A stretch of 9,861 bases of DNA from assembly GCA_025350285.1 (NCBI GenBank), contig JANXYE010000006.1, positions 1 to 9,861 on the forward strand. The letters run 5' to 3'. The notes under the pieces were generated by a model. The model was not told where the DNA came from and did not search any database. It worked only from the letters and a program-made list of their open reading frames with translations. This document shows, piece by piece, positions 1 through 6,268 of this stretch; position 1 is the stretch's first letter, and each line of letters starts with the position of its first letter. Source of the stretch: Chloroflexota bacterium. GTDB lineage: Bacteria; Chloroflexota; Dehalococcoidia; Tepidiformales; Tepidiformaceae. The translations under genes and the position numbers were made by a program.

Positions 1-59
1 TCAATGTGACGAAAGCGTTGGAAGGTGACCTGGCCGGCGTGTTGGCCGAGGTGCGGTAG
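1..59 (+). CDS. Uma2 family protein, 3' end only (cut by window edge)
   Basis: Only the last 18 codons and the TAG stop at 57-59 are inside the window. The visible tail reads NVTKALEGDLAGVLAEVR. It is identical to the tail of the next gene except for one residue (N here, D there); the nucleotide match is 57 of 59 positions. It is therefore the C-terminus of a second, upstream Uma2-type protein of the PD-(D/E)XK nuclease fold. Since no catalytic part is visible, the assignment rests wholly on identity to the downstream copy. It lies 64 nt before the ATG of the downstream copy on the same strand. Confidence 0.75.
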   Translation, partial: NVTKALEGDLAGVLAEVR

Positions 60-82
60 CGGTCGCCCGGCTCGGTTCGGCC
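1..82 (+). repeat. Tandem duplication, left copy
   Basis: Positions 1-59 match 680-738 at 57 of 59 bases, at a constant offset of 679 bp. The similarity continues past the stop codon: 60-82 matches 739-761 at 17 of 23 positions, then fades. The mismatch at 23 is synonymous and the one at 3 changes Asp to Asn. The left limit is outside the window. Confidence 0.85.
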
Positions 83-94
83 ACCCTGAGGCGG

Positions 95-100
95 TATACT
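95..100 (+). promoter_or_regulatory. Possible -10 element of the second Uma2 gene
   Basis: TATACT lies 23 nt before the ATG at 124 and upstream of a Shine-Dalgarno GGAGG at 113-117. No good -35 hexamer is visible at 16-18 bp spacing. The downstream copy may thus have its own promoter rather than depend only on read-through. Confidence 0.4.
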
Positions 101-123
101 TCAGGGGAGCGTGGAGGAACGGC

Positions 124-738
124 ATGAGCGCCACTCAAACCGCAGTCCCGACACTGGCAGAAGGCGACCGCATGGACCGCGAGGAGTTCCATCGCCGGTA
201 CCTGCTGCGCCCGGACCTGCATCACGTGGAGCTGATAGAAGGAGTGGTTTGCTTCATGCCCATGCCGATTAGTTGGAAGGATCACGCCGACCCTCAGACG
301 TTCATGATCACCTGGGTTGGCGTTTATCGATCCCGTCACGACGACGTCGCGGGAGGGGTGTCGGCGTCGGTGTTCCTCGACGGTCGGAATCAGCCCGAAC
401 CGGACGCCCTGCTCTTCCGCCAGGATCGGAAACTCATCACGGCAGACGGATACATCGGCGGCGCCCCGGACCTCGTGGTCGAAGTGGCCAACTCTTCCGG
501 TTCACGGGACCTCCGCGAGAAGAAAGACGCCTACGAACGAAACGGCGTCCGCGAATACATTGTCTGGCGCGTGCAGGACTACGCCATCGACTGGTTCCAG
601 CTGCGGAACGGGCGCTTCGAACGCCGCGAACCCGATGCCGACGGGATTATCGAGAGCGACGTGTTCCCCGGCCTTCGGCTCGATGTGACGAAAGCGTTGG
701 AGGGTGACCTGGCCGGCGTGTTGGCCGAGGTGCGGTAG
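124..738 (+). CDS. Uma2 family (DUF820) putative restriction-endonuclease-fold protein
   Basis: A 204-residue protein of the Uma2 / DUF820 family. These are small PD-(D/E)XK-fold proteins, widespread in multiple copies in Cyanobacteria, Chloroflexota and Planctomycetota, with no settled cellular function. Visible family motifs, in order, are VELIEG (35-40), PEPDALLF (91-98, candidate metal-binding D94), APDLVVEV (114-121, E120), REKKDAYERNGVREYIVW (131-148, candidate K134) and a C-terminal FPGLRLD segment. Length is usual for the family. The ATG at 124 is chosen because GGAGG lies at 113-117 with 6 nt spacing; the frame is open back to 25, but that extension has no ribosome binding site or family similarity. 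Met17 (position 172) is a weaker alternative. The putative catalytic residues are all present, so the protein looks intact. Nuclease activity is inferred from the fold only. Confidence 0.88.
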   Translation: MSATQTAVPTLAEGDRMDREEFHRRYLLRPDLHHVELIEGVVCFMPMPISWKDHADPQTFMITWVGVYRSRHDDVAGGVSASVFLDGRNQPEPDALLFRQDRKLITADGYIGGAPDLVVEVANSSGSRDLREKKDAYERNGVREYIVWRVQDYAIDWFQLRNGRFERREPDADGIIESDVFPGLRLDVTKALEGDLAGVLAEVR

Positions 739-761
739 GCATCGCCCGGCCTCGTTCGGCC
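680..761 (+). repeat. Tandem duplication, right copy
   Basis: Right-hand partner of the repeat at 1-82. It covers the last 19 codons and stop of the complete Uma2 gene plus 23 bp of downstream sequence. The 679-bp period is about one gene plus its intergenic spacer, as expected for duplication of a whole gene unit. Confidence 0.85.
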
Positions 762-812
762 CCAGCGCCGACGGAACGGCACAACGACCGTGGTGTTCGT
801 AGAACGCGACCC

Positions 813-832
813 GGCGCCGCGACTCAGGCGCC
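813..832. repeat. GGCGCC inverted repeat over the nadE stop codon
   Basis: Two GGCGCC blocks (813-818 and 827-832) are separated by 8 nt and bracket the nadE stop codon at 824-826. They could form a 6-bp stem, but no T-run follows on either strand, so it is a poor intrinsic terminator. The rest of the 85-bp convergent gap between the Uma2 and nadE stops shows no other clear signal. Confidence 0.25.
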
Positions 833-2560
833 ACGCCATTTGCTGGCCAGCGGGAAACGCCGATCGCGGCCGAAAGCACGTGGGCTGATCTTGATGCCGG
901 GAGCCGCCTGGCGGCGCTTATATTCGTTTCGATCGACCAGCGTGATGATTCGCCGGACCGTGGCGGGGTCGTAGCCCATCGCCACGATTTCGTCGAAGGT
1001 GCGGTCGTCTTCGACATAGGCTTCGAGAATAGGGTCCAGCAGTTCGTACGGCGGGAGCGAGTCCTGGTCCACCTGGCCGGGCTTGAGTTCGGCGCTGGGT
1101 GGCTTCGCGAGGACCGATTGGGGGATAACCGGGCCATCGGGCTGAGCGTTTCGCCAGCGGCCGAGGTCGTAAACGAGCGTTTTCGGAACGTCCTTGATGA
1201 CGGCATAGCCGCCGGCCATGTCGCCGTAAAGCGTCGCGTAGCCGGTGGCCATCTCGCTCTTGTTGCCCGTCGTCAGGACGATCCAGTCGAACTTGTTCGA
1301 GAGCGTCATGAGGACGTTGCCGCGCTGGCGGGACTGAAGGTTCTCCTCGGCGGTGCCGTCGTCCGTGCCTTCGAACGCATCGGCGAGCATTTCGAGCATC
1401 GCCTGGTGGGCGGGTTCAATACCGACCGTGAGGTATCGGATACCAAGCCTCGCGGCCAGGTCCCGGGCGTCATCTCGACTGTGCTGACTGGAGTAGCGGC
1501 TGGGCATAGAGACCCCAACGACGTTCTTCTTGCCCAGCGCTTCCACGGCGATAGCCGCGACGATGCTGGAATCGATGCCCCCGGAGAGGCCGATCACGGC
1601 CTGGCGGAATCCGGTCTTGGCCATGTAGTCGCGAGTCCCGACTACCAGCGCCCGCCAGACTTCGGCCATCGGATCGAGCAGCGGGGCAACGGGTTCAAGG
1701 GGGGGTCCCGAAACGGCGCCCAAAGGAACCTCGCCGGCGTCCACGTACTCGACGCCGAGGAAGCCGTCTCGATCGCGCAGTTCGACGCGGCGGCGGGGGT
1801 CGTGGAGTCGGCGCTGCGCCACCTGGTCGAGATCCACGTCACAGACGAGAAGCTGTTCTTCGAACTGCTGGGCGCGGGCAAGGAGACCGCCGCTTGCATC
1901 GAAGACGAGCGAGCCGCCGTCGAACACGAGCTCGTCCTGGCCACCGACGGCGTTGACGTAAGCAAGGGCCACGAGGTTGTCGGCGGCGCGAGTCGCCAGC
2001 ATGCGCAGCCGATCGTGGATGCGGCCACGGTGGTACGGCGAGGCGTTGATGTTGATGACCAGTTCGGCGCCGCCGAGGGCGAGGGCGTCGAGTGGGGCGC
2101 CGGGGTACCAGATGTCTTCGCAGATGCTCACGCCGAAGATGATCTCACCGGAGCGGTAGACAGGGACGCGTGACCCGGGCGCGAAGTAGCGTTCTTCATC
2201 GAAGACGCCGTAGTTGGGCAGGCGATGCTTGTGGTAGGTATCCGCCCAGCGTCCATCGACGAGGATGGCCGCGCCGTTGCGCGCGTCGCCTTCGAACCAA
2301 TCGACGAAGCCGACGATCGCGGTCAACCCGCCGGTCGCCTCCACGAGGCCGTCGATAGCCCCTCGGGAGGCCACGCAGAAGGCGCGGCGCAGCAGGAGGT
2401 CTTCTGGCGGGTAGCCGGTCACGGCGAGTTCGGGGAAGGCGACGATCGTGCAGCCAGCTTCCCGCGCGGCGTTGATCTGGGCACGGATAAGGGCCACGTT
2501 CCCGCTGAGGTCGCCGACGGTTGAGTTGATCTGGGCGAGGCCGATCCGGCAACGTCGCAC
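824..2560 (-). CDS. nadE: Glutamine-dependent NAD+ synthase (two-domain NadE)
   Basis: Cytosolic enzyme for the last step of NAD+ synthesis: deamido-NAD+ + ATP + glutamine to NAD+. The 578-residue protein has two domains. Residues about 1-275 form a nitrilase-type glutaminase with a complete Glu-Lys-Cys triad: E44 in AFPELAVTGY, K111 in YHKHRLPNYG and C147 in VSICEDIW. Residues about 290-578 form the ATP-dependent synthase with the PP-loop SGGIDSS (326-332), followed by GNKSEMATGYATLYGDMAGG and the C-terminal RAFGRDRRFPLASKW block. Length is normal for the glutaminase-fused type. The start is placed at GTG 2560 because AGGAGG (2566-2571) lies 5 nt upstream, CRIGLAQINSTVGD is the usual family N-terminus, and a -10-like TATACT lies at 2580-2585. 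The frame is open to an ATG at 2608, but that adds a proline-rich leader overlapping the promoter. It is divergent from glgC. Confidence 0.95.
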   Translation of the reverse strand: MRRCRIGLAQINSTVGDLSGNVALIRAQINAAREAGCTIVAFPELAVTGYPPEDLLLRRAFCVASRGAIDGLVEATGGLTAIVGFVDWFEGDARNGAAILVDGRWADTYHKHRLPNYGVFDEERYFAPGSRVPVYRSGEIIFGVSICEDIWYPGAPLDALALGGAELVININASPYHRGRIHDRLRMLATRAADNLVALAYVNAVGGQDELVFDGGSLVFDASGGLLARAQQFEEQLLVCDVDLDQVAQRRLHDPRRRVELRDRDGFLGVEYVDAGEVPLGAVSGPPLEPVAPLLDPMAEVWRALVVGTRDYMAKTGFRQAVIGLSGGIDSSIVAAIAVEALGKKNVVGVSMPSRYSSQHSRDDARDLAARLGIRYLTVGIEPAHQAMLEMLADAFEGTDDGTAEENLQSRQRGNVLMTLSNKFDWIVLTTGNKSEMATGYATLYGDMAGGYAVIKDVPKTLVYDLGRWRNAQPDGPVIPQSVLAKPPSAELKPGQVDQDSLPPYELLDPILEAYVEDDRTFDEIVAMGYDPATVRRIITLVDRNEYKRRQAAPGIKISPRAFGRDRRFPLASKWRGA

Positions 2561-2571
2561 GAGCGCCTCCT
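2561..2571 (-). promoter_or_regulatory. Strong Shine-Dalgarno deciding the nadE GTG start
   Basis: On the minus strand AGGAGG occupies 2571-2566, leaving 5 nt before the GTG at 2560. This favours GTG 2560 over the ATG at 2608. Confidence 0.8.
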
Positions 2572-2579
2572 GAGATTCG

Positions 2580-2585
2580 AGTATA
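2580..2585 (-). promoter_or_regulatory. nadE: Possible -10 element of nadE
   Basis: Minus-strand TATACT lies 19 nt before the GTG start, predicting a leader of roughly 12 nt that just contains the ribosome binding site. No clear -35 is seen. It falls inside the longer reading frame that would start at 2608, which argues against that start. Confidence 0.45.
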
Positions 2586-2623
2586 GGAGGGCCGGGCGGC
2601 GGGGGCACCTGCGCACTCGGAGC

Positions 2624-2667
2624 CGCCGCCCTCCTCCCCCTCTCGCCTACCGTCTCTCGTCTCTATT
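2624..2667. other. Polypyrimidine tract between divergent nadE and glgC promoters
   Basis: About 44 bases on the + strand that are almost all C and T, with repeated TCTC and CTCC blocks, between the divergent -10 elements. It ends in TTGATG (2666-2671), which might serve as a weak -35 for glgC, but the 20-bp spacing to the -10 is too long. No function is assigned. Confidence 0.4.
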
Positions 2668-2691
2668 GATGCCCCGTGCGCGGGAGGTGCG

Positions 2692-2697
2692 TACAAT
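2692..2697 (+). promoter_or_regulatory. glgC: Probable -10 element of glgC
   Basis: TACAAT within GTACAATGCGGCCC, 30 nt before the ATG. It lies between an inverted repeat CGCGGG (2679-2684) and CCCGCG (2702-2707). The same 14-bp block, with one base different, precedes the hydrolase gene at 4531. Confidence 0.5.
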
Positions 2698-2727
2698 GCG
2701 GCCCGCGACCACCGAACGGAGGCAGCG

Positions 2728-4014
2728 ATGCAAGACGTGCTCACGATGATCCTCGCGGGCGGCCAGGGCGACCGGCTCTCCGTCCTTTCAGAGCAGCGGG
2801 CGAAGCCGGCGGTGGTGTTTGGCGGACAGTACCGGATCATCGATTTTGCGTTGAGCAACGCGGCGAACAGCGGCCTTACGCAGGTGGCCGTGCTCACGCA
2901 GTACCGGCCGCGGTCGCTCGTCAACCACATCGGGGCGGGGAGGGCGTGGGGGCTCGACGACGTTGATGGTGGCGTGCAGATCCTGCAGCCGTATCTGGGC
3001 CGGGCGGACGCCGACTGGTACCAGGGCACCGCCGACGCGGTCTACCAGAACCTCTACATGATTGAAGAGTCCCGCGCCCGAGAAGTCCTGATCCTCGCCG
3101 GGGACCACATCTACCTGACCTCGTACCGGAACATGATCGCCTACCACCGGGCGCAGGGGGCGGACGCGACGGTCGCCGTCTATTCGGTGCCGCGGGAAGA
3201 AGCGCACCGCTTCGGCGTGCTCGATATGGATGCGACCGGACGGATTACGGACTTCCAGGAGAAGCCGACGCAGCCGCGCTCACCGTGGGTTTCGATGGGC
3301 ATCTACGTCTTCAACAAAGATGTGCTGGTCGAGGCGCTGCAGGCGGACGCGGAGGCGGAGGGGAGCGCGCACGACTTCGGCAAGAACATCATCCCGCGCA
3401 TCTACGAAACGCGGCGCGTGTTCGGCTACCAGTACATGGGCTACTGGCGGGACGTCGGGACCGTCGAATCGTATTGGGAATCGAACATGGACATGATCTC
3501 GGCGCAGCGGCCGCTCCAACTCGATGAACCAGACCTGCGCCTGAGGACAGCCGGGTCCATCCTCTCGCCGGCCCATGTGGGAGCCCGGGCCGTGGTCCAG
3601 AATTCGCTGCTTTCGCCGGGATCGCGCATCGAAGGGATGGTCCTGCGGTCGGTGATCTCTCCTGGCGTGATCGTCGAACCGGGGGCGATCGTGCGGGACT
3701 CCATCATCCACCACCGCTGCACCATCCGAGCCGGGGCGATCGTGGACCGCGCGATCATCGATAAGGAAGTTGAGGTGGGGACGAACGCCGTCGTGGGGGA
3801 GGGCGAAAACTCTATCGCGAACCACGAGCGGCCCGACATCGTGAACTCGGGGATTTCGATTATCGGGAAGCGCGTGATCATTCCGGCGGGGCTGCGTATC
3901 GGCCGGAACGTAATCATCGGTCCCGGGGTCCACGAGGAACTTACAGACCTCCGGCAACTCGAGGCAGGCGCTTCCGTACACCCGGTGCAGATGCCCCTGC
4001 ACCTCTTCGTCTGA
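2728..4014 (+). CDS. glgC: Glucose-1-phosphate adenylyltransferase (ADP-glucose pyrophosphorylase)
   Basis: Cytosolic enzyme that makes ADP-glucose from ATP and glucose-1-phosphate, the committed step of bacterial glycogen synthesis. The 428-residue protein has the nucleotidyltransferase domain at about 1-255: AGGQGDRLSVLSEQRAKPAV (10-29) for nucleotide binding, GGQYRIIDFALSNAANSG (32-49), WYQGTADAVYQN (97-108), LAGDHIY (123-129, metal-binding D126), FQEKP (176-180), SMGIYVFN and the GYWRDVGTVESYW block (238-250). The C-terminal third shows hexapeptide-like periodicity typical of the left-handed beta-helix. Length is normal. The ATG has GGAGG at 2718-2722, 5 nt upstream. It is followed after 18 nt by a DUF2203 gene, probably in one transcript. 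No glycogen synthase or branching enzyme lies in the window. A related sugar nucleotidyltransferase is possible, but the motif set fits GlgC closely. Confidence 0.95.
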   Translation: MQDVLTMILAGGQGDRLSVLSEQRAKPAVVFGGQYRIIDFALSNAANSGLTQVAVLTQYRPRSLVNHIGAGRAWGLDDVDGGVQILQPYLGRADADWYQGTADAVYQNLYMIEESRAREVLILAGDHIYLTSYRNMIAYHRAQGADATVAVYSVPREEAHRFGVLDMDATGRITDFQEKPTQPRSPWVSMGIYVFNKDVLVEALQADAEAEGSAHDFGKNIIPRIYETRRVFGYQYMGYWRDVGTVESYWESNMDMISAQRPLQLDEPDLRLRTAGSILSPAHVGARAVVQNSLLSPGSRIEGMVLRSVISPGVIVEPGAIVRDSIIHHRCTIRAGAIVDRAIIDKEVEVGTNAVVGEGENSIANHERPDIVNSGISIIGKRVIIPAGLRIGRNVIIGPGVHEELTDLRQLEAGASVHPVQMPLHLFV

Positions 4015-4032
4015 CGCGGGAAGGGGGAGCGC

Positions 4033-4428
4033 GTGCGGTTCTACACGGTCGAAGAGGCGAGGGCCATCCTGCCGGCTGTTATCGAAATCGTGGAGCGGGT
4101 GCGGCAGGCGTCTCTCGAACTGCGCACGATGCGGGCCACGCAGCTCATGGACATCCGCGGCGCCTCAGGCGATGGCCAGCTGCTGGCGAACCCCTGGGCC
4201 GCGGACGAGGGAGAGGATTCTTCGGAGGCGCCGTGGAAGACGCTCGAGAACGGGTCAGCGGAACTCGAAGCCCTCGGTATCGAGATCAAGGACGCCGACC
4301 GGGGCCTGATCGACTTCTACTCGTCGCGTGACGGGGAGGCGGTGTACCTGTGCTACCTGCTCGGGGAGCCAGAACTCGCGTATTGGCACAGCCTGGAGGA
4401 CGGGTTCGCCGGACGCAGACCGTTGTAG
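4033..4428 (+). CDS. DUF2203 family protein
   Basis: A 131-residue soluble protein of the uncharacterised DUF2203 family. The N-terminus begins FYTVEEARAILP, the usual opening of the family. The most conserved block is residues 82-128, GIEIKDADRGLIDFYSSRDG followed by EAVYLCYLLGEPELAYWHSL and EDGFAGR. An acidic, glycine-rich stretch at about 42-68 looks disordered. The start is GTG 4033, preceded by GGGGGAG (4023-4029); no ATG is better placed. It begins 18 nt after the glgC stop, so co-transcription and perhaps translational proximity are likely. The function of DUF2203 is unknown, and pairing with glgC does not establish a role in glycogen metabolism. Confidence 0.9.
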   Translation: MRFYTVEEARAILPAVIEIVERVRQASLELRTMRATQLMDIRGASGDGQLLANPWAADEGEDSSEAPWKTLENGSAELEALGIEIKDADRGLIDFYSSRDGEAVYLCYLLGEPELAYWHSLEDGFAGRRPL

Positions 4429-4496
4429 ACGCGAGACGCTCGACGATGGACAAGCGCGCGAAGATGGGGCACTGAACGGAAAGGGCGGTTTGTGGG

Positions 4497-4502
4497 TACA
4501 AT
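4497..4502 (+). promoter_or_regulatory. Probable -10 element of the alpha/beta hydrolase gene
   Basis: TACAAT within GTACAATGCCGCCC, 28 nt before the ATG at 4531. It is flanked by the inverted repeat GGGCGG (4483-4488) and CCGCCC (4504-4509). It matches the glgC element at 13 of 14 positions. The rest of the 102-bp gap 4429-4530 shows no gene. Confidence 0.5.
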
Positions 4503-4530
4503 GCCGCCCACCTTCCAGAAGGGGCATGCC

Positions 4531-5373
4531 ATGACAACCAGCACCGGGGTTCGAGACGTTTTCGTCGAGGCAAACGGCCTTCGGCACCACCTCATCGCGC
4601 GCGGCATGCCGGGCTCGCCCGTGGTGATGATGATCCACGGGCTGACCCAGCAGGCGCACGTATTCGACCCGATTGCGGCGAAGCTTTCCGATACCCATCA
4701 CGTCTACTGCCTGGACGTGCGGGGAAGGGGGGAGTCGGCCTGGGGGCCGCCTGACGGCTACCATTTCGATAACTACGCTGCCGACCTTGAGGCCGTCCGG
4801 GCGGCCCTCGGACTGGACCGGATGGCGCTTGTGGGTACGTCGATGGGCGGCCTCATCGCCATGCAGTACGCGGCGAGCCATGCGGAGAACGTCTCGCGCG
4901 TGGTGATCAACGACATCGGACCGGAGATCGACCCGGCCGGGCTGGCGCGGATCATGACGATGCTGACGACCGCTCGCGAGGCGTTCACCGACCTGAAGGC
5001 CGTGACGAAGTACTACCGGGAAGAGAACGCGCAGGTACTCGGCAAGCGCTCGGACGACGAGGTGCTGGAATACGCCCGCTGGCATGTGCGGAAGAGCGAC
5101 ACTGGCGTCTACATGTGGAAGATGGACCCGGCGGTGCGGAAGCCGAATCCTACGCAGCCGGCGGTGGCGCCCTGGGACGCGTTCAAGGCGATCTCGTGCC
5201 CGGTGCTTGTGCTGCGCGGGGGGAACAGCGATGTCTTGAGCCCGGAGACGGCGCACAAGATGGTCGAAAGCCTGCCGGGGTGCAGATTGGCGGAGGTCGC
5301 GAGCGTTGGGCACGCGCCGAGCCTGATGGAGCCGGACGCCGCGAAAGCGCTGACGGCGTTTCTTGCCGGGTAG
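4531..5373 (+). CDS. Alpha/beta-fold hydrolase
   Basis: A 280-residue single-domain alpha/beta hydrolase of unknown substrate. The catalytic triad is readable: nucleophile S104 in VGTSMGG (101-107), acid D234 in GGNSDVLSPE, and H261 in SVGHAPSLMEP. The oxyanion-hole HG motif is at 36-37 (MMIHGLTQQ). DVRGRGES (62-69) and VINDIGPEIDP (125-135) are typical of the esterase / C-C hydrolase / epoxide-hydrolase-like branch. No signal peptide is seen, so it is cytosolic. The start is ATG 4531, with AGAAGGGG (4517-4524) 6 nt upstream. In-frame ATGs at 4492 and 4501 would run through the -10 element and have no ribosome binding site. The substrate cannot be told from the sequence. Confidence 0.92.
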   Translation: MTTSTGVRDVFVEANGLRHHLIARGMPGSPVVMMIHGLTQQAHVFDPIAAKLSDTHHVYCLDVRGRGESAWGPPDGYHFDNYAADLEAVRAALGLDRMALVGTSMGGLIAMQYAASHAENVSRVVINDIGPEIDPAGLARIMTMLTTAREAFTDLKAVTKYYREENAQVLGKRSDDEVLEYARWHVRKSDTGVYMWKMDPAVRKPNPTQPAVAPWDAFKAISCPVLVLRGGNSDVLSPETAHKMVESLPGCRLAEVASVGHAPSLMEPDAAKALTAFLAG

Positions 5374-5430
5374 CGGCTCTGGTGGCGCGAGTTGTGTTCC
5401 GAGCCAACCACGTCTACCGTCCCGGTGCGT

Positions 5431-5446
5431 GCGCAGATAGCTGCGC
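5431..5446. repeat. GCGCAG-ATAG-CTGCGC hairpin before the membrane-protein gene
   Basis: A perfect 6-bp stem with a 4-nt loop, ending 4 nt before the GGGGGAA ribosome binding site (5451-5457) of the gene at 5462. There is no T-run, so it is not a classical terminator. It might affect translation initiation or be fortuitous in GC-rich DNA. Confidence 0.3.
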
Positions 5447-5461
5447 TGTAGGGGGAAGCGC

Positions 5462-5863
5462 ATGGAAACGAGTGTCAAAGTCCTAATCGTCGCGGGGATG
5501 CTCAGCCTGACGTGCGGGCTGCTGCTCGGCATCCCGATGGCCCAGGCGCGGATGAAGGGGCCGGCGGCGCCCCGGCTTCTGACGAACGTCCACCTGGAGG
5601 CGCTCATCCAGGGCGCGGTGCTGCTCGGGCTCGCGGTGGCGGCCGGGTTTTCGGCGCTCCCCAGTGGCCTCGAGACGACGGCCGCCTACCTGCTCGCGGT
5701 TGCGTGCGCCCTCGGTTTAGCCGGCGGGACCACGAACTGGCTTCAGAGTGTGGACGACCCTTTCAAGGCGAAGTCGCCGGGGTTTATGCTCCAGGCGGCG
5801 AGCGGACCCGTGAACATCGTTGGCGCGGCGCTACTGCTCATCGGCGTGTTGAAGGCGCTGTAG
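5462..5863 (+). CDS. Small four-helix membrane protein, hydroxylaminobenzene mutase / styrene oxide isomerase-like
   Basis: A 133-residue hydrophobic protein with four likely transmembrane segments at about 5-25, 45-64, 72-92 and 113-131. The layout and some motifs resemble the small membrane isomerase group that includes hydroxylaminobenzene mutase (HabA) and styrene oxide isomerase: a conserved-looking VHLEALIQGAVLLGL at the start of helix 2 (H44, E46) and GGTTNWL (88-94) at the end of helix 3. In styrene oxide isomerase a helix-2 histidine binds haem b; H44 would be the equivalent by position. This is recognition by eye and not proven. It could instead be an unrelated small membrane protein. 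The start is ATG 5462 with GGGGGAA at 5451-5457. It converges on the VOC gene with a 22-bp gap. Confidence 0.6.
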   Translation: METSVKVLIVAGMLSLTCGLLLGIPMAQARMKGPAAPRLLTNVHLEALIQGAVLLGLAVAAGFSALPSGLETTAAYLLAVACALGLAGGTTNWLQSVDDPFKAKSPGFMLQAASGPVNIVGAALLLIGVLKAL

Positions 5864-5885
5864 TCGTTGCGCTGCGCCGGGTCCG

Positions 5886-6233
5886 CTACTCCCAGTAGAC
5901 CTCGATGAGATAGCCGTCCGGGTCGTTCACGCGAAAGCTGATAAGTTTGCCGTCGCCTTCGTCCTCGATCGGCTCGGCAATGCGCTCGATTGGCATCTGA
6001 CGGTACTTCGCCTCTACGGCCGGCTTATCGGCGAGGCGGAAACCGAAGTGGAACCACGCCGGAAGCGGGTCGAGAGTCTCAGCCTGCACGAGCGCGAGGT
6101 CGAAGCCAGCGTCGTTCTCGAGGAAGAGGATGTGAGCATCGCGCCATTTCTCGCGGAAGCCAAAGTAGCGGCCGTACCAGTCGCGCGAACGTTCGATGTC
6201 GGCGACGTGGAGGTGGAGATGATTGAGGTCCAT
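5886..6233 (-). CDS. VOC superfamily (glyoxalase / FosA-like fold) protein
   Basis: A 115-residue metal-binding protein of the vicinal oxygen chelate superfamily. The N-terminus MDLNHLHLHVADIERSRDWY followed by GRYFGF is the classic first beta-alpha-beta module; the second module ends NDPDGYLIEVYW. Candidate metal ligands are H5 (LNHL), H62 (WFHFGF) and E111 (LIEVYW), a complete His-His-Glu set at spacing close to FosA-type enzymes. The substrate is unknown: glyoxalase, thiol transferase and dioxygenase roles are all possible. The frame is open to an ATG at 6287, but similarity begins at the Met at 6233. No Shine-Dalgarno sequence precedes that ATG, and a possible -10 lies only 10 nt upstream, so the transcript may be leaderless. 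It is divergent from the antitoxin gene with 35 bp between. Confidence 0.88.
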   Translation of the reverse strand: MDLNHLHLHVADIERSRDWYGRYFGFREKWRDAHILFLENDAGFDLALVQAETLDPLPAWFHFGFRLADKPAVEAKYRQMPIERIAEPIEDEGDGKLISFRVNDPDGYLIEVYWE

Positions 6234-6237
6234 GCGG

Positions 6238-6256
6238 ATACGTATGCTACACGTGT
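6238..6256. promoter_or_regulatory. Twin palindromes between divergent VOC and antitoxin genes, candidate operator
   Basis: Two perfect 8-bp palindromes, ATACGTAT (6238-6245) and ACACGTGT (6249-6256), have centres exactly 11 bp apart, about one helical turn. A -10-like TATGCT for the antitoxin gene (6243-6248) lies between and over them, and a minus-strand TAGCAT (6244-6249) for the VOC gene overlaps it. Ribbon-helix-helix antitoxins usually bind such sites to repress their own operon, so autoregulation is a reasonable inference, possibly also affecting the VOC gene. Confidence 0.5.
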
Positions 6257-6268
6257 CGGAGGCGCCAG

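Noticed and set aside
739..823. Intrinsic terminator between the convergent Uma2 and nadE genes
   Set aside because: Only short GC stems without a T-run are visible; not strong enough to call a terminator.
1118..2173. A 351-codon open frame on the + strand opposite nadE
   Set aside because: It lies wholly within nadE in the mirror frame, with no plausible ribosome binding site or family motif.
4255..5607. A 450-codon minus-strand open frame across the hydrolase gene
   Set aside because: It is Arg/His-rich translation antisense to a gene with a clear catalytic triad; typical of GC-rich antisense frames.
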